Part shown: one piece after another, positions 6,720-15,815 of the stretch
How positions within the stretch are numbered: the first letter of the stretch is position 1
Layout of the letters: every line of letters starts with the position of its first letter
From: Amarolinea aalborgensis
GTDB taxonomy: Bacteria > Chloroflexota > Anaerolineae > SSC4 > Amarolineaceae
Reading direction: 5' to 3'
Length of the DNA: 39,579 bases
NCBI RefSeq assembly: GCF_900491745.1
Contig: NZ_UETR01000027.1
Span: forward strand, 1 to 39,579
Position numbers and translations under genes: made by a program
Notes under the pieces: model-generated
Told to the model about the DNA's origin: nothing
What the model saw: only the letters and a program-made list of their open reading frames with translations
Database searches by the model: none

Positions 6720-7925
6720 TCACTTCCACGTAAAAGCACGTACTTCACTAGGGTCGCTCAGAAAACGAAGCGAACCCAGGGCTGGCAGCGGCGTCGGGGT
6801 GACCGGCTGGCCGATCTCAGGCGTCAGCCGCGGTTCAGGCGCATCAACGTGGCCCGCATGGCGCGCCACCACGACCTGCCAGCGCCAGCTCCGTTCGGTC
6901 ACGTAATCCGCAGGGCGCAGCGCCGGATCCAAGCGCAAACTGGTGCCCTTGACGTGATGTTCCTGGCTCGGGCCGCCTGGCGCCAGCGACCAGACATGCA
7001 CCACGTACCAGTCTTCTTCGCCCAGGGTGCCAACGGCCGACCAACGCAGCACAACCGGCTCTGCAGCCGCCAGGACAGCATCGGCGGCTGGCCCAAGCAG
7101 GATAGGCGCCGCAAACGGCGGGCCTGGAGTGGGGGTTGGGCTGGCGGCCGCCGTGGGAGTGAAGGTCGGCGTCGGCGTACCGCGGGGAATGATCAACACC
7201 TGCCCAATGTGCAAGATGGCGTCCGGTTTGAGTTGATTGGCGTCCAGAATGGCGTTGATGGTGGATTTGAACTGGCCGGCAATGCCCAACAGGGTGTCGC
7301 CAGATTTGACGCGGTACATCAGGGTCGAGGTGTCCGCGGTGACCGTGGGGGCCGGTGTGCCGCCCAGGGCGAGAGCCTCAGGGTTCATGCCTGCGGTCGG
7401 GATCAGCAGGGCTTGCTTGACGCCCAGCCGGTCGCTGGCCTTCAGCTTGTTTGCCGCCAGGATGCTGTCCACAGGCACGCCAAATTTGGCGGCAATGCCC
7501 AACAAGGTGTCGCCCGCAACCACGCTGTAATTGAGATAGGCCGGCATGGGTGTAGGCGTCGGTGTCAGTGTTGGTGTAGCCAGCGCCACAGTCCAATTGG
7601 GGGAGGGCGTTGCCGTGGTGGTCATCGTCGCGGGATTCAGCAGCTGGTTTCCGCCTGCCGGCATCGGCGCGCCGAGGCTGGTGACGCCAGCAGCCGGCGG
7701 GGGCGCTGAGCGCGTCCACCAAAAGGCGATAGCCCCGACAATGAGCACGAGCAGGGCCAGATCAAGCCAGGGAATCTGCCGGCGACGGCGGCGCGCGGTC
7801 TGCATGACAGCGCCGCACATGAAGCAGACGCTGGCCTGATCCGCCAGGCGCGTGCCACAGTGCGGGCAGGTGGGGCCTTGCGGCACGGCGGGGAGTGGGG
7901 CGTCAACAAAATCCCGGTAGGTCAT
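6720..7925 (-). CDS. Zinc-ribbon, membrane-anchored protein with two LysM domains
   Basis: The 401-residue protein starts with a small zinc ribbon (Cys20, 23, 34 and 37, as CPHC and CFMC). A basic patch (ARRRRRQ) and one membrane helix (about 53-70) follow. Outside the membrane come a Thr/Pro-rich linker, LysM 1 (about 131-176; VVAGDTLLGIAAKFGV), LysM 2 (about 202-247; RVKSGDTLLGIAGQFK), another TPTPT linker and an Ig-like C-terminal region with WSAVGTLGEEDWYVVHVW. LysM domains bind N-acetylglucosamine in peptidoglycan, so this looks like a wall-contacting anchor with a cytoplasmic zinc ribbon. ATG 7925 is chosen because it puts the CxxC near the start; the longer frame from 8009 runs into the preceding gene. 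It lies 8 bp after the membrane-protein gene and lacks a Shine-Dalgarno, so translational coupling is likely. Confidence 0.85.
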   Translation of the reverse strand: MTYRDFVDAPLPAVPQGPTCPHCGTRLADQASVCFMCGAVMQTARRRRRQIPWLDLALLVLIVGAIAFWWTRSAPPPAAGVTSLGAPMPAGGNQLLNPATMTTTATPSPNWTVALATPTLTPTPTPMPAYLNYSVVAGDTLLGIAAKFGVPVDSILAANKLKASDRLGVKQALLIPTAGMNPEALALGGTPAPTVTADTSTLMYRVKSGDTLLGIAGQFKSTINAILDANQLKPDAILHIGQVLIIPRGTPTPTFTPTAAASPTPTPGPPFAAPILLGPAADAVLAAAEPVVLRWSAVGTLGEEDWYVVHVWSLAPGGPSQEHHVKGTSLRLDPALRPADYVTERSWRWQVVVARHAGHVDAPEPRLTPEIGQPVTPTPLPALGSLRFLSDPSEVRAFTWK

Positions 7926-7933
7926 GCAGCGAA

Positions 7934-9742
7934 TTATAGCCCAGCGGGTGGTTTGAGCAAATGGGGCGCGGCGCCGCGCGGCGCTGGCGCGCGCCGGCCA
8001 GGCCGCCACAACCAGGCCACAATCAGCAGGCTCAGGGCGGAGACGATATCTCCGACGCGGCGCGCAGGGGTGGCGCCCATGCGCAGCGTGACATCGTGGG
8101 TCCCCGCCGGCAGATCGAAGCCAATCAACCCATAGGGCGCCACCGTCTCGATGGCCGCCGGCTGCCCGTCTACGGCCAGGGTCCAGCCAGGGAAGTTGTA
8201 GGTATAGTAGACCAGGCGCACGGGGGTGGCGGCGTCCACGCGCAGGCGACCCGATTGGGCGCCAACGTGGAGCGTCGTCACGGCGCCGGCGCCCTGCACA
8301 ATGGCCGCCCGCTGCAGCGGCTGCTCCGCCAGGTATTGAGCCAGCAGCGGCGTCTCCGTGAACGATTGCCCGGTGTCCTTCATCACGCCAATCATATCGG
8401 GATGCTGGAGCTCAAAGTCCATGATCGCCAGCGGGCTTTCATCGCGTGGGGTGATTGGCGTCCACTGCGGCTGCAAGAAGGTCGCGCTGGCCAAGATGAT
8501 GAAGAGGGCGAGAGGCGCCAGCGCGGCGCGGCGCTGGGCGGCCGGGCCGGGGTCATGCGGCGCAGCGAGAAGCTGCGCCCCCGCGCCGCCCACAATCGCC
8601 AGGCAGAAGGAGGTGAGCGCCAGCATGCGCCAGGGAAATTGGAGCAGATCGGCCAGCGGCAGCAGGCGCCAAAGCGCCGCCGCCGGTGTGAGCATCAGCC
8701 CGGCGACGATGACGGCCGAGAGCAGGAAAAAGACGACAATGCCGCGCTGCTGCGCCGCACGGCGCAGCCCAAACCAAACGCCGCCTGCGGCCAGGAGCAG
8801 AGGCGCAAGGCCCAACTGGAAGCTCATGCCGTCGCCAGGGCCGTCCACGCTGTACCCAAAGCCCCAGGAATTGGCAAAAAGCTGAAAGAAATAGACCAGG
8901 TTGCGTTCCACCTGGTAGCTATCGCGCAGCCAAACGGCTTGACCGATGAAACGCTGCTCAGCCAGCAGCGGGATGAGGAAGATCGCCGCCAGGCCTACCG
9001 CCAGCAAACCAGCAGCCAGCACCGAAAACAGGGAAACCCACAGCGTTCGCGCCGCTCGCTCGGCCGGAGGTCGCGTCCTGGCAGCGATTGAGGGCCAGAC
9101 CAGGCGAAAGAGGAGATACGCGGCCAGCCAGGGCGTAAAAAAGAGCACCACGGCGGTATGGCTGATGAAAAGCGCCGCCAGGCTCAGGCTGGCGGCTGCC
9201 AGGCGACGGCGGTCATGCGGTTTGTCCAGCAGCCGCTCCCAGGCCAGGATAATCCAGGGAAACCAGGCCATGGCCCAGAACTCGGCGAGCGCCGCGCGCA
9301 CGTAGATGTTGACGAAATGGTAGGGCGCGTAGGTGTAGAGCAGACCCGCAATGAAGCCAGCGCCGTTTCCCCACCAGCGGCGCACAAGCAGGAACATGCC
9401 GGATGCGCTCAAGAGAAAAGCGAGCAAAAAGGTGGCCTTGACCGCATTGGTCAATCCCAGACCCAAGAGGTGAAAGGCTTCCGCGGTGTAGTAGGCAAAG
9501 GGAGCGTAAACCACCCACAGCGGATAGCCGTAGCCCATGGCATGATCAGGCCCCCAGCGCGGCCACCAGGCGCCGTCGCGGATGGCGGCGTCGAACTCAA
9601 GCAGGTAGAAGACGCTGTGATGGGCATCGTGCGCGCCAAAGAAGTAGCCGGGCGCCAGCAGGCTGGCCCAGGCTGGCGTCGTCAGGATCAAGAGCCACCC
9701 TAACCAGGTCAGGCGTTCACGCGTGGAAGAGGCAGAATTCAT
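7934..9742 (-). CDS. Polytopic PTPS-related (YfhO-like) membrane protein, copy 1
   Basis: The 602-residue protein has about a dozen hydrophobic segments and a C-terminal extracytoplasmic beta-rich tail ending near LRMGATPARR. The N-terminal part carries the hallmark of the 6-pyruvoyl-tetrahydropterin-synthase-related membrane family: GAHDAHH, then PRWGPDHAMGYGYPLWVVYA, then a Tyr-rich YTYAPYHFVNIYVRAALAEF. These proteins resemble GT-C glycosyltransferases in layout (first extracytoplasmic loop with His-Asp), and such enzymes use lipid-linked sugars. Activity is not proven for this group. Its ATG overlaps the stop of the NUDIX gene by ATGA, so it is co-translated with it. It is clearly paralogous to 10433-12361 and more distantly to 14049-15590. 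Confidence 0.8.
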   Translation of the reverse strand: MNSASSTRERLTWLGWLLILTTPAWASLLAPGYFFGAHDAHHSVFYLLEFDAAIRDGAWWPRWGPDHAMGYGYPLWVVYAPFAYYTAEAFHLLGLGLTNAVKATFLLAFLLSASGMFLLVRRWWGNGAGFIAGLLYTYAPYHFVNIYVRAALAEFWAMAWFPWIILAWERLLDKPHDRRRLAAASLSLAALFISHTAVVLFFTPWLAAYLLFRLVWPSIAARTRPPAERAARTLWVSLFSVLAAGLLAVGLAAIFLIPLLAEQRFIGQAVWLRDSYQVERNLVYFFQLFANSWGFGYSVDGPGDGMSFQLGLAPLLLAAGGVWFGLRRAAQQRGIVVFFLLSAVIVAGLMLTPAAALWRLLPLADLLQFPWRMLALTSFCLAIVGGAGAQLLAAPHDPGPAAQRRAALAPLALFIILASATFLQPQWTPITPRDESPLAIMDFELQHPDMIGVMKDTGQSFTETPLLAQYLAEQPLQRAAIVQGAGAVTTLHVGAQSGRLRVDAATPVRLVYYTYNFPGWTLAVDGQPAAIETVAPYGLIGFDLPAGTHDVTLRMGATPARRVGDIVSALSLLIVAWLWRPGRRAPAPRGAAPHLLKPPAGL

Positions 9743-10365
9743 GGGTTGCTCAGCAGTTCCTGCGCGACCTCATGGGCGATGGCCCGCCACGCGCCCCAGG
9801 CCTCGCGCGGTGGAGGGACGTCGCGTAGGCGCTGGGCAACCCAGGCAAAGCTGCTCAGCGGCAGTTCGCTGAAGCCAGCAACTTCCACCCCATCCGCAGT
9901 CAGCGTGCCGCCCGCCTCTTCGCCGTACCACAGATACGTGACGAACGGCACCAGGTGTTCGTGCAGGCGCATCTCGTAACCGATGACGGCCAGGAAGCGC
10001 AAATTGTGCAAGGTGAGACCTGTCTCCTCGCGCACTTCGCGATGCAACGCTTCGATGACCCCTTCATGCCAGAAGATGCCGCCGGTGGGCAGACGATAAA
10101 AGCCGGGGTAGAGGTCTTTGGTGTGCAACAGGTAATAGCCGTTGGCGCGCCGCAAGCAGACGGCAATCTCGCCGCGGCGATCCAGGGTTTTCACTCGTCG
10201 GGTGACAAGGAGGAACTCGTCGGCCGCCAGCGGGTAAAGCCGGCGCTGCGGCTCACCGTAGGCGGCCGCAAGTGCGGCGACTTCCGTCGGGTTAATCAAC
10301 GCTCCCACATGCGGCCCCCACGCCTCAACCGTGTCACCAACCACTGCCTTCCAAGCGTTAGCCAT
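9739..10365 (-). CDS. NUDIX hydrolase
   Basis: The 208-residue cytoplasmic protein has an intact NUDIX box, G-x5-E-x7-REVREETGL, in the segment beginning GGIFWHEG and ending REVREETGL. This gives the Mg2+-binding Glu residues needed to cleave a nucleoside diphosphate linked to another moiety. The N-terminal 60 residues (GALINPTEVAALAAAYGEPQ) are an extension of unknown role. The substrate cannot be assigned. AGGA lies 6 nt before the ATG. It sits between two membrane-protein genes and overlaps the next by ATGA, so it may process a nucleotide-linked product of that pathway, such as a nucleotide sugar. That is inference only. Confidence 0.9.
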   Translation of the reverse strand: MANAWKAVVGDTVEAWGPHVGALINPTEVAALAAAYGEPQRRLYPLAADEFLLVTRRVKTLDRRGEIAVCLRRANGYYLLHTKDLYPGFYRLPTGGIFWHEGVIEALHREVREETGLTLHNLRFLAVIGYEMRLHEHLVPFVTYLWYGEEAGGTLTADGVEVAGFSELPLSSFAWVAQRLRDVPPPREAWGAWRAIAHEVAQELLSNP

Positions 10366-10432
10366 GAGATTCCTTTTTTCATCAAAGTCGCAGACGGCCG
10401 ATGACCGCGCGCACGCGTTCAGCGTCTGGCTG

Positions 10433-12361
10433 CTAACCTACTCTGCGGGCCGGCGCACGCCAGCGCCAGCGTATTACCCAGGCGATCAGCAGCGCGACCA
10501 CCGAAAGAATGCTCAGCGCCTTCCCCAGCACGCGCACGGGGGTGTCTTCAAAACGCAGGAGCAAGAAGAATTCCCCTGGCTCCAACGGTACGGCAATCTG
10601 ACCAAACGGAGCGATAATGTCCTTTTCGCTCAACGTCAGCTTGCGCAGTAGGCGTCCCGGCCGGTTGTTGTCGTCAGCATAGAGGTAAGCCGTCCAACCG
10701 GGGAAATAGGCCACGTTGAACACCAGCCGCTGATCAGGCTCGCCGCTGTGCACCCAGACCAACTCGTGCGCGCTGCCATGCTCACGCACGTCTACGGCCA
10801 GGGTGGCGTTCTGCGGCACGCGGCTGTAATCCACATGCGTCGTCACGGGCCGGCCGTGCACATGGTCTTCGGCCACGGCCGACCAGGTGGGGACGACGTC
10901 GGCAAACACGGAGACGCCGGTCATTTCATTGGCCGATTGCTCAAAGCGCATCAGCGCCGCGTAAGAAACCGGGCCCTGCTCTGGGGTTGGCGCTGCCACT
11001 TCCACCTGCAGATAAGCATAGCTGCCGAGCAGGATCAAGCCGCACAGGCACAGGGCTACAAAACTGCGCCACCTATTCAACCCTGTCGCGACCTCATCCT
11101 TGTCGTCGCCGGCTATGCGCGGCTTGGCAGCGGCCGGCGCCGGCTGCTCAGCCACTAACATGGCCGGCAGAATCGCCAGGCCGACTGCGGTCAGCATCAG
11201 GTAGCGCCAGGGGAACTGCGCAAATTTGACGTTGGGCAGGGCCTGCCAGGCCCAGGCCGAAACTGGCAGCATGAGAAAGACAGCCACCGCGGACAAAGCG
11301 GCAAAAAACCAGGCTTCCGCGCGTAGATCGGCTGATGTCGTGCGGCCCGGGGAGGCCGCGGGCGCTGGGGTAGGCGTACGGCGAGTCAACGCCGCGGCCA
11401 GGCCAAGCACGCTCAGCAGGGTCGGCGCGATGCCGAGTTGAAAGCTCAGGCGATCATCCGGGCCAGGGATGCTGATGCCAAAGCCCCAAGTAGGACTGAA
11501 GAGCTGCGACCAATAGATGAAATGATTGAACGGGTTGTAGTATTGGCCATACCACTGCTCACGATTGACAAAGCGGAACTCAGTCAGGGCGGGCAGGCTG
11601 AACGCGGCGCTGAGGCCAAAGCCGAGGGCCAGGGCCAGGAGCGGCGTCAGCGACAGGTGCAGCAGGTTGCCCAGCAGCGGCAGGGTGGATGCGGAGGACC
11701 AGTCACGCCAGGGCTGCGCGGCGTTAAGGCGGCGCAGCACATGCATCGCCAGGTACGCAGCCAAGACCGAGGCAAAAACGAGCGCCACCAGGTTGCTGGT
11801 GAGCATCAATCCGCCAAAGGCGAGGGCGGCAGCCGTCAGCGCGGCCAGCCGCGGGCGGATCACCGTCTCCCGAAAAGCCCACAGGCAGAGGGGCAAGAAG
11901 ATGAGCGCGACCGATTCGGCCAGCGCGGCGCGAACGTACAGGTCAACCAGGTGGTAGGGGATGTAGATATACGCCACGGCAGCCACCAGGCCTGCACGGC
12001 GGCCAGCCCAGCTCGTCACGAAGCCATACATGGCCAGGCCGGAGGCCACGATGCTCAGGCCGAGGACCAACTTGACCGATGCCTCCCAGCCAAAGCCGAG
12101 CAGATGAAAGGCCTGACCCAGGTAGGTTGCCAGCGGCGCGTAGACAATCCAAAAAGGATAGCCGTAGCCAAAGGTAAAATCGGGCGCCCAGCGCGGGAAG
12201 AAGATGCCGTCCTGCCAGGCGCGGTCAAACTCGAAGAGAAAGTAGACGTTGTGGCGGGCGTCATGCGCGCCCCAGAAGTAGCCAGGTTGGGCAAAAGGGG
12301 CCAGGGCCGGCAGCGCCAGCAGCGCCAACGCCGCCAGAGGAAGTAAATAGCCGCGCTTCAT
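10433..12361 (-). CDS. Polytopic PTPS-related (YfhO-like) membrane protein, copy 2
   Basis: The 642-residue protein has the same layout as the copy at 7934-9742. The N-terminus reads GYFWGAHDARHNVYFLFEF, followed by PRWAPDFTFGYGYPFWIVYA and IYIPYHLVDLYVRAALAES. These match copy 1 closely, so the two are paralogs. A dozen or so membrane helices are followed by an extracytoplasmic tail with VFNVAYFPGWTAYLY, also shared with copy 1 (YYTYNFPGWTLAV). It is likely a GT-C-like or YfhO-like membrane enzyme acting on lipid-linked sugars, but no member is close enough to name the reaction. The start overlaps the antiporter stop (ATGA). Confidence 0.8.
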   Translation of the reverse strand: MKRGYLLPLAALALLALPALAPFAQPGYFWGAHDARHNVYFLFEFDRAWQDGIFFPRWAPDFTFGYGYPFWIVYAPLATYLGQAFHLLGFGWEASVKLVLGLSIVASGLAMYGFVTSWAGRRAGLVAAVAYIYIPYHLVDLYVRAALAESVALIFLPLCLWAFRETVIRPRLAALTAAALAFGGLMLTSNLVALVFASVLAAYLAMHVLRRLNAAQPWRDWSSASTLPLLGNLLHLSLTPLLALALGFGLSAAFSLPALTEFRFVNREQWYGQYYNPFNHFIYWSQLFSPTWGFGISIPGPDDRLSFQLGIAPTLLSVLGLAAALTRRTPTPAPAASPGRTTSADLRAEAWFFAALSAVAVFLMLPVSAWAWQALPNVKFAQFPWRYLMLTAVGLAILPAMLVAEQPAPAAAKPRIAGDDKDEVATGLNRWRSFVALCLCGLILLGSYAYLQVEVAAPTPEQGPVSYAALMRFEQSANEMTGVSVFADVVPTWSAVAEDHVHGRPVTTHVDYSRVPQNATLAVDVREHGSAHELVWVHSGEPDQRLVFNVAYFPGWTAYLYADDNNRPGRLLRKLTLSEKDIIAPFGQIAVPLEPGEFFLLLRFEDTPVRVLGKALSILSVVALLIAWVIRWRWRAPARRVG

Positions 12362-13965
12362 AGCGAATCTGCTTCCTGATCGGCCATGCTCGTTTCGACG
12401 CCGTCATCTACGGGAGGCAGCGCAGAGGTAGGCGACTCGTTGTTCATCAAGGATGCATCCACTTCGGCGACCAGGGTTTCAAAAACCTCTTCAGACGTGA
12501 TGCCGTCGCGGCGCAGTCGCATCAGCGCGCTGCGCTGCGCACGCAGGAACTCGCGACGCGCGCTTTCCAGCTCCTCGACCGTCAGCTCGGGATGGCTCTG
12601 CTGCAAGATGCGCACGGCATGGGCGATGGTCTCGGCCTGCGCCAGCAGTTCGGGGCGCAGCGTCTCCCAGGCCCGTTCAGAAATGAAGCCATCACGGTAG
12701 AGGGTGTCCAGATGATCGGCGGCTGCGCGGAAGCTCATCAAGCGGGCGTGCCGCATCTCGTACTCCGTCTGGGCCGGGTTGCGGGTGACGATACCCAAGC
12801 CGCGCAGTAACGGACGCATGGTGGTGCTTTGCCCCAGCAGGGTAAACAGAACCACGCCAAAGGCCATGATGCGCACCAATTCGCGCTGCTCGCCCAGGCT
12901 GGCCGGCAGACTGAGGGCCAGGGCCAGGGCGATGGCGCCGCGCAAGCCGCCCCAATTCAACACGTGCAGCCAACGAATGGGGACTGGGTCAGAGATGCGG
13001 TTGACAATCCAGCCCAGTGAATAGGTGACCACGGATCGGGCCGCCAATACGGCGGCAATGGCCCAGGCAATCGGCTGCCAATTGCTGAGCAGCGTTGGCA
13101 CGTTGACCTGCAGGCCAATGAGCAGAAAGACAAAGGAGTTGGCGAGAAAAGCCACGTATTCCCAGAAATTGAAAAGGACGATGCGCGTCGTGGGACTCAT
13201 GCCCTGGGGGCCGATGTTACCGTTGACCAGGCCGGCCACAACGACCGCCAAAACGCCGCTAAAGTGCAGACGTTCGGCCACCAGGTAGGAGCCGAAGGCC
13301 AACACCGTCGTCAACGTCGTTTCGATCAAATAGTCATCCACGCGCGCAATCAGTTGGGCCGTGATCCAGCCCAGGGCCAGCCCAACCACGGCGCCGCCGG
13401 CCGACACGCGCACGAAATCGGCCACGCCCTGCACCAGGTCAAAGCGCCCGGTCAGCGCCGTCGCCAGCACCAGGTTGAAGACGACAATGGCCGTGCCGTC
13501 ATTGAAGAGGCTCTCGCCTTCAACCAGCAGCGCCAGCCGACGCGGCGCGCCCAGGGCGCGGAAGAGCGCCACCACCGCTACAGGGTCGGTGGCAGAGATC
13601 AAGGCGCCAAAGACGAGCGCCACCGGCAACGCCAACGGCGTCACCAGACTGAGCGCGCCGCCCACAATGAGGGTTGACAAGAGAACGCCCACCACGGCCA
13701 TCAGCAGAATGCCGGGCAGGTTACGGCGCAGCTCAGCCAGGTTGATATGGAAAGCGGCTTCGAACACAAGCGGAGGCACCAACAATGCCAGAATCAACTC
13801 CGGCGTCATGCTGAGTTCCAGCGGCTGCTGGCTGGTCAAGATCAAGCCAACGATAACCAGCGCCACCGTGTACGGAATGCGCAAGCGCCGCACCATGATC
13901 GCCACCAAGGAAGCGACCAAGAGCAGTTCGATGACCAGGGTTTCCGTCGAAATGAAACGTTCCAT
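12358..13965 (-). CDS. CPA1 family Na+/H+ antiporter
   Basis: At 535 residues it has about 12 membrane helices plus a cytoplasmic C-terminal region of about 130 residues rich in Glu/Arg helices. The CPA1 signatures are plain: SATDPVAVVALF and EGESLFNDGTAIVVF, whose Asn-Asp pair is the cation-binding site of NhaP-type exchangers. It should exchange cytoplasmic Na+ (or K+) for H+ and support pH and salt balance. It is the second gene of the run that starts with the third PTPS-like paralog and overlaps the next gene by ATGA. That coupling to envelope genes is unusual, and ion homeostasis may be tied to surface assembly. No good Shine-Dalgarno precedes the ATG, so the start is somewhat uncertain. 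Confidence 0.9.
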   Translation of the reverse strand: MERFISTETLVIELLLVASLVAIMVRRLRIPYTVALVIVGLILTSQQPLELSMTPELILALLVPPLVFEAAFHINLAELRRNLPGILLMAVVGVLLSTLIVGGALSLVTPLALPVALVFGALISATDPVAVVALFRALGAPRRLALLVEGESLFNDGTAIVVFNLVLATALTGRFDLVQGVADFVRVSAGGAVVGLALGWITAQLIARVDDYLIETTLTTVLAFGSYLVAERLHFSGVLAVVVAGLVNGNIGPQGMSPTTRIVLFNFWEYVAFLANSFVFLLIGLQVNVPTLLSNWQPIAWAIAAVLAARSVVTYSLGWIVNRISDPVPIRWLHVLNWGGLRGAIALALALSLPASLGEQRELVRIMAFGVVLFTLLGQSTTMRPLLRGLGIVTRNPAQTEYEMRHARLMSFRAAADHLDTLYRDGFISERAWETLRPELLAQAETIAHAVRILQQSHPELTVEELESARREFLRAQRSALMRLRRDGITSEEVFETLVAEVDASLMNNESPTSALPPVDDGVETSMADQEADSL

Positions 13966-14012
13966 GTGAATAAATCTACGAATCTATCAAAGCAATAGGA
14001 TGAATGACCTTC

Positions 14013-14028
14013 GGCCAAGCGGTTGGCC
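14013..14028. repeat. Perfect hairpin between membrane-protein and antiporter genes
   Basis: GGCCAA and TTGGCC pair perfectly across a GCGG tetraloop. There is no T-tract, so it may act as an RNA processing or stability element rather than a terminator. Confidence 0.45.
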
Positions 14029-14048
14029 TGGTTGCCTTGCGCGCCAAG

Positions 14049-15590
14049 TCAGGGTACGGCCTCGATCGCCGGTAGGCGCGCGCCCGTCTGCCAGTTGTAA
14101 AGCCCCCAGGCCAGGTGCAGCGGCGAGGGCGCGGCCGCGTCGATGGCGACGGCAACGGCGCCGGTGTAGACGCTGCCCACGGCCCATTGTGTCATCGGCT
14201 GCCCGGCCACCGGCTGCGCATCAGCCTGGCCCCAACGCTGCCCATTGGCATCGAGCACGTGCAGGTAGAGATTATAATCGAAGTCCGGCGGCTGCAGGAC
14301 CTGCCAGGTCAGTGTCACGCTGACCACCTGCCCTGCCTGAAGCTTGCCCGCGGCGACCATGTCCGCCAAGATGATGCTGCCGTCGCGGCGGCGATCGGTC
14401 TCCTGGCCGACGGTGCGGTAGATGGCGAGCGGCGCCGGCCGCGACGGCGGGGGCGTGCGGTGCACCACCAGGCTGGGATAGGCAGCGAGCGCAATCAGGG
14501 TCAGGCAGATGCTTAGCAGCGGCCAACTCTGCAGCTGTGGGAAACGGCTGGCGCCGATGGCTGCCAGGATGCACAGCGCCAGGCCGACCAATCCCAGGGT
14601 TTGCCAGGGGTACGTCAGGAGGCCGCCCAACGGCAGCGGAATCACGGCCGCGGCCAGCCCCATCAACGCGATGAGCGCCCACGCCCATCGCCACGTCCCC
14701 ATATGAACCGCTGCGCCGGTGATTGCGCCGCGTTCGGCCGGCCACCAGGCCAAGAGCGCCAGCCCCATCGCCGCCAACCCCAGGGAGTAGTCCAGTTGAT
14801 CCTGCCAACCCGGTTGGCTGAGACCAAAGCCGGCCGCGGCGCTGAACAGTTGAAAGAGATAGACGGCATGATCGGCGAAAGCGACCGGCACGGCTGCGGA
14901 TGCGCCCTGCCAGGCGAACCGGCTCAACAGCCCCAGCGCGCCGCCCAGCGCCAGGCTGAGCCAGGTCACGCGGCGCGCACGCCCAGAGGCTGGAGCCATC
15001 AGCGCCAGGGGACTGAGCGCCAGCCAACCGAGCAAAGCCAGGCCGGCCTGCGTCCAGGCCAGGGCTGCCATCAGCACGATCACGGTCAGCGTCCGTCCCA
15101 CGGATAGCTGCGACGCGACGCGGTGCAAGGCCCACGCCAGGCACGGCAGCAAGGCCATGAGGACCACCTCACTCAGCGCGCCGCGCTGATAGGCAGCCGT
15201 CAGCGTCGAGGGGAGATAGGCAAAGAGCACGGCGGCGATCAGCGCGGGTCGCGCGCCCCCCACGCGTCGCACGGCCAGGAAAAAGGGCAGCGGCCCGACG
15301 ACCAGGGCCAAGATCAGGGTGAGCTTGATGGCCGCAGCGGCCCCTAGCGGCAGCCACAGCCGCGCCAGGGCATAGGGCAGCGGCCCTTCGCCGCGCCAGA
15401 AGTCGGCTGGCGCGGCCAGGGTGGGCAACCAGCCCCAGCGGCCGTGCGCGGCCAGATCATCGAGATGGTAGACGGGCAAAAATCCGCTGTGGCTTTGAAA
15501 CCAGCCGGGAGCAGTCAGCGGCGCCCATGCCGGCGCAGTCAGTAGAAAAACGAGCAGGAGCCACCCGCCCGTCGCTTTCACAAAACGCAT
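14049..15590 (-). CDS. Polytopic PTPS-related membrane protein, diverged copy 3
   Basis: At 513 residues this is the shortest of three related membrane proteins in the block. The N-terminus keeps a similar opening (TAPAWAPLTAPGWF) and the AYQRGALSEVVLMALLP segment that mirrors VRAALAEF in the other two. The His-Asp loop and the GYGYP motif are changed or lost (here HLDDLAAHGRWGW and RGEGPLPYALA). It also lacks the long FPGW-type C-terminal tail and ends with a beta-rich region (VVSVTLTWQVLQPP). It is either a catalytically altered partner or a separate subfamily. ATG 15590 is preferred to the TTG two codons upstream. It probably begins the operon, but no clear promoter was found within the preceding repeat-rich gap. 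Confidence 0.7.
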   Translation of the reverse strand: MRFVKATGGWLLLVFLLTAPAWAPLTAPGWFQSHSGFLPVYHLDDLAAHGRWGWLPTLAAPADFWRGEGPLPYALARLWLPLGAAAAIKLTLILALVVGPLPFFLAVRRVGGARPALIAAVLFAYLPSTLTAAYQRGALSEVVLMALLPCLAWALHRVASQLSVGRTLTVIVLMAALAWTQAGLALLGWLALSPLALMAPASGRARRVTWLSLALGGALGLLSRFAWQGASAAVPVAFADHAVYLFQLFSAAAGFGLSQPGWQDQLDYSLGLAAMGLALLAWWPAERGAITGAAVHMGTWRWAWALIALMGLAAAVIPLPLGGLLTYPWQTLGLVGLALCILAAIGASRFPQLQSWPLLSICLTLIALAAYPSLVVHRTPPPSRPAPLAIYRTVGQETDRRRDGSIILADMVAAGKLQAGQVVSVTLTWQVLQPPDFDYNLYLHVLDANGQRWGQADAQPVAGQPMTQWAVGSVYTGAVAVAIDAAAPSPLHLAWGLYNWQTGARLPAIEAVP

Positions 15591-15642
15591 AGGCAAGGAT
15601 GATAAATCGAAACGCGCTGGATGTCAAAAGCGTCTGCGAGGC

Positions 15643-15815
15643 GGGGTGCACTGCAAACTGGCGGCCGTTCGGGCGATTGAGGCTTCGTCGTGAGCTCAGC
15701 CGAACGATCGCTGCCACCCCTGCCAGGCTCACCTGTGTGAGCTGCGTTGCGAAACTGAAATACGCCCGCTGCGAGATGCCAGCCTCTGCGGGGCTGTCAG
15801 GCCCAATAGGGCCTT
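15643..15815 (+). repeat. Dispersed intergenic repeat, copy A
   Basis: It matches 39399-39579 in the same orientation. The core at 15676-15714 is identical to 39439-39477 except for one base. The last 20 bases (15796-15815) differ from 39560-39579 at one base and contain a hairpin AGGCCC-AATA-GGGCCT. The intervening sequence is similar but diverged. No open frame is conserved, so it behaves like a non-coding intergenic repeat. Confidence 0.8.
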
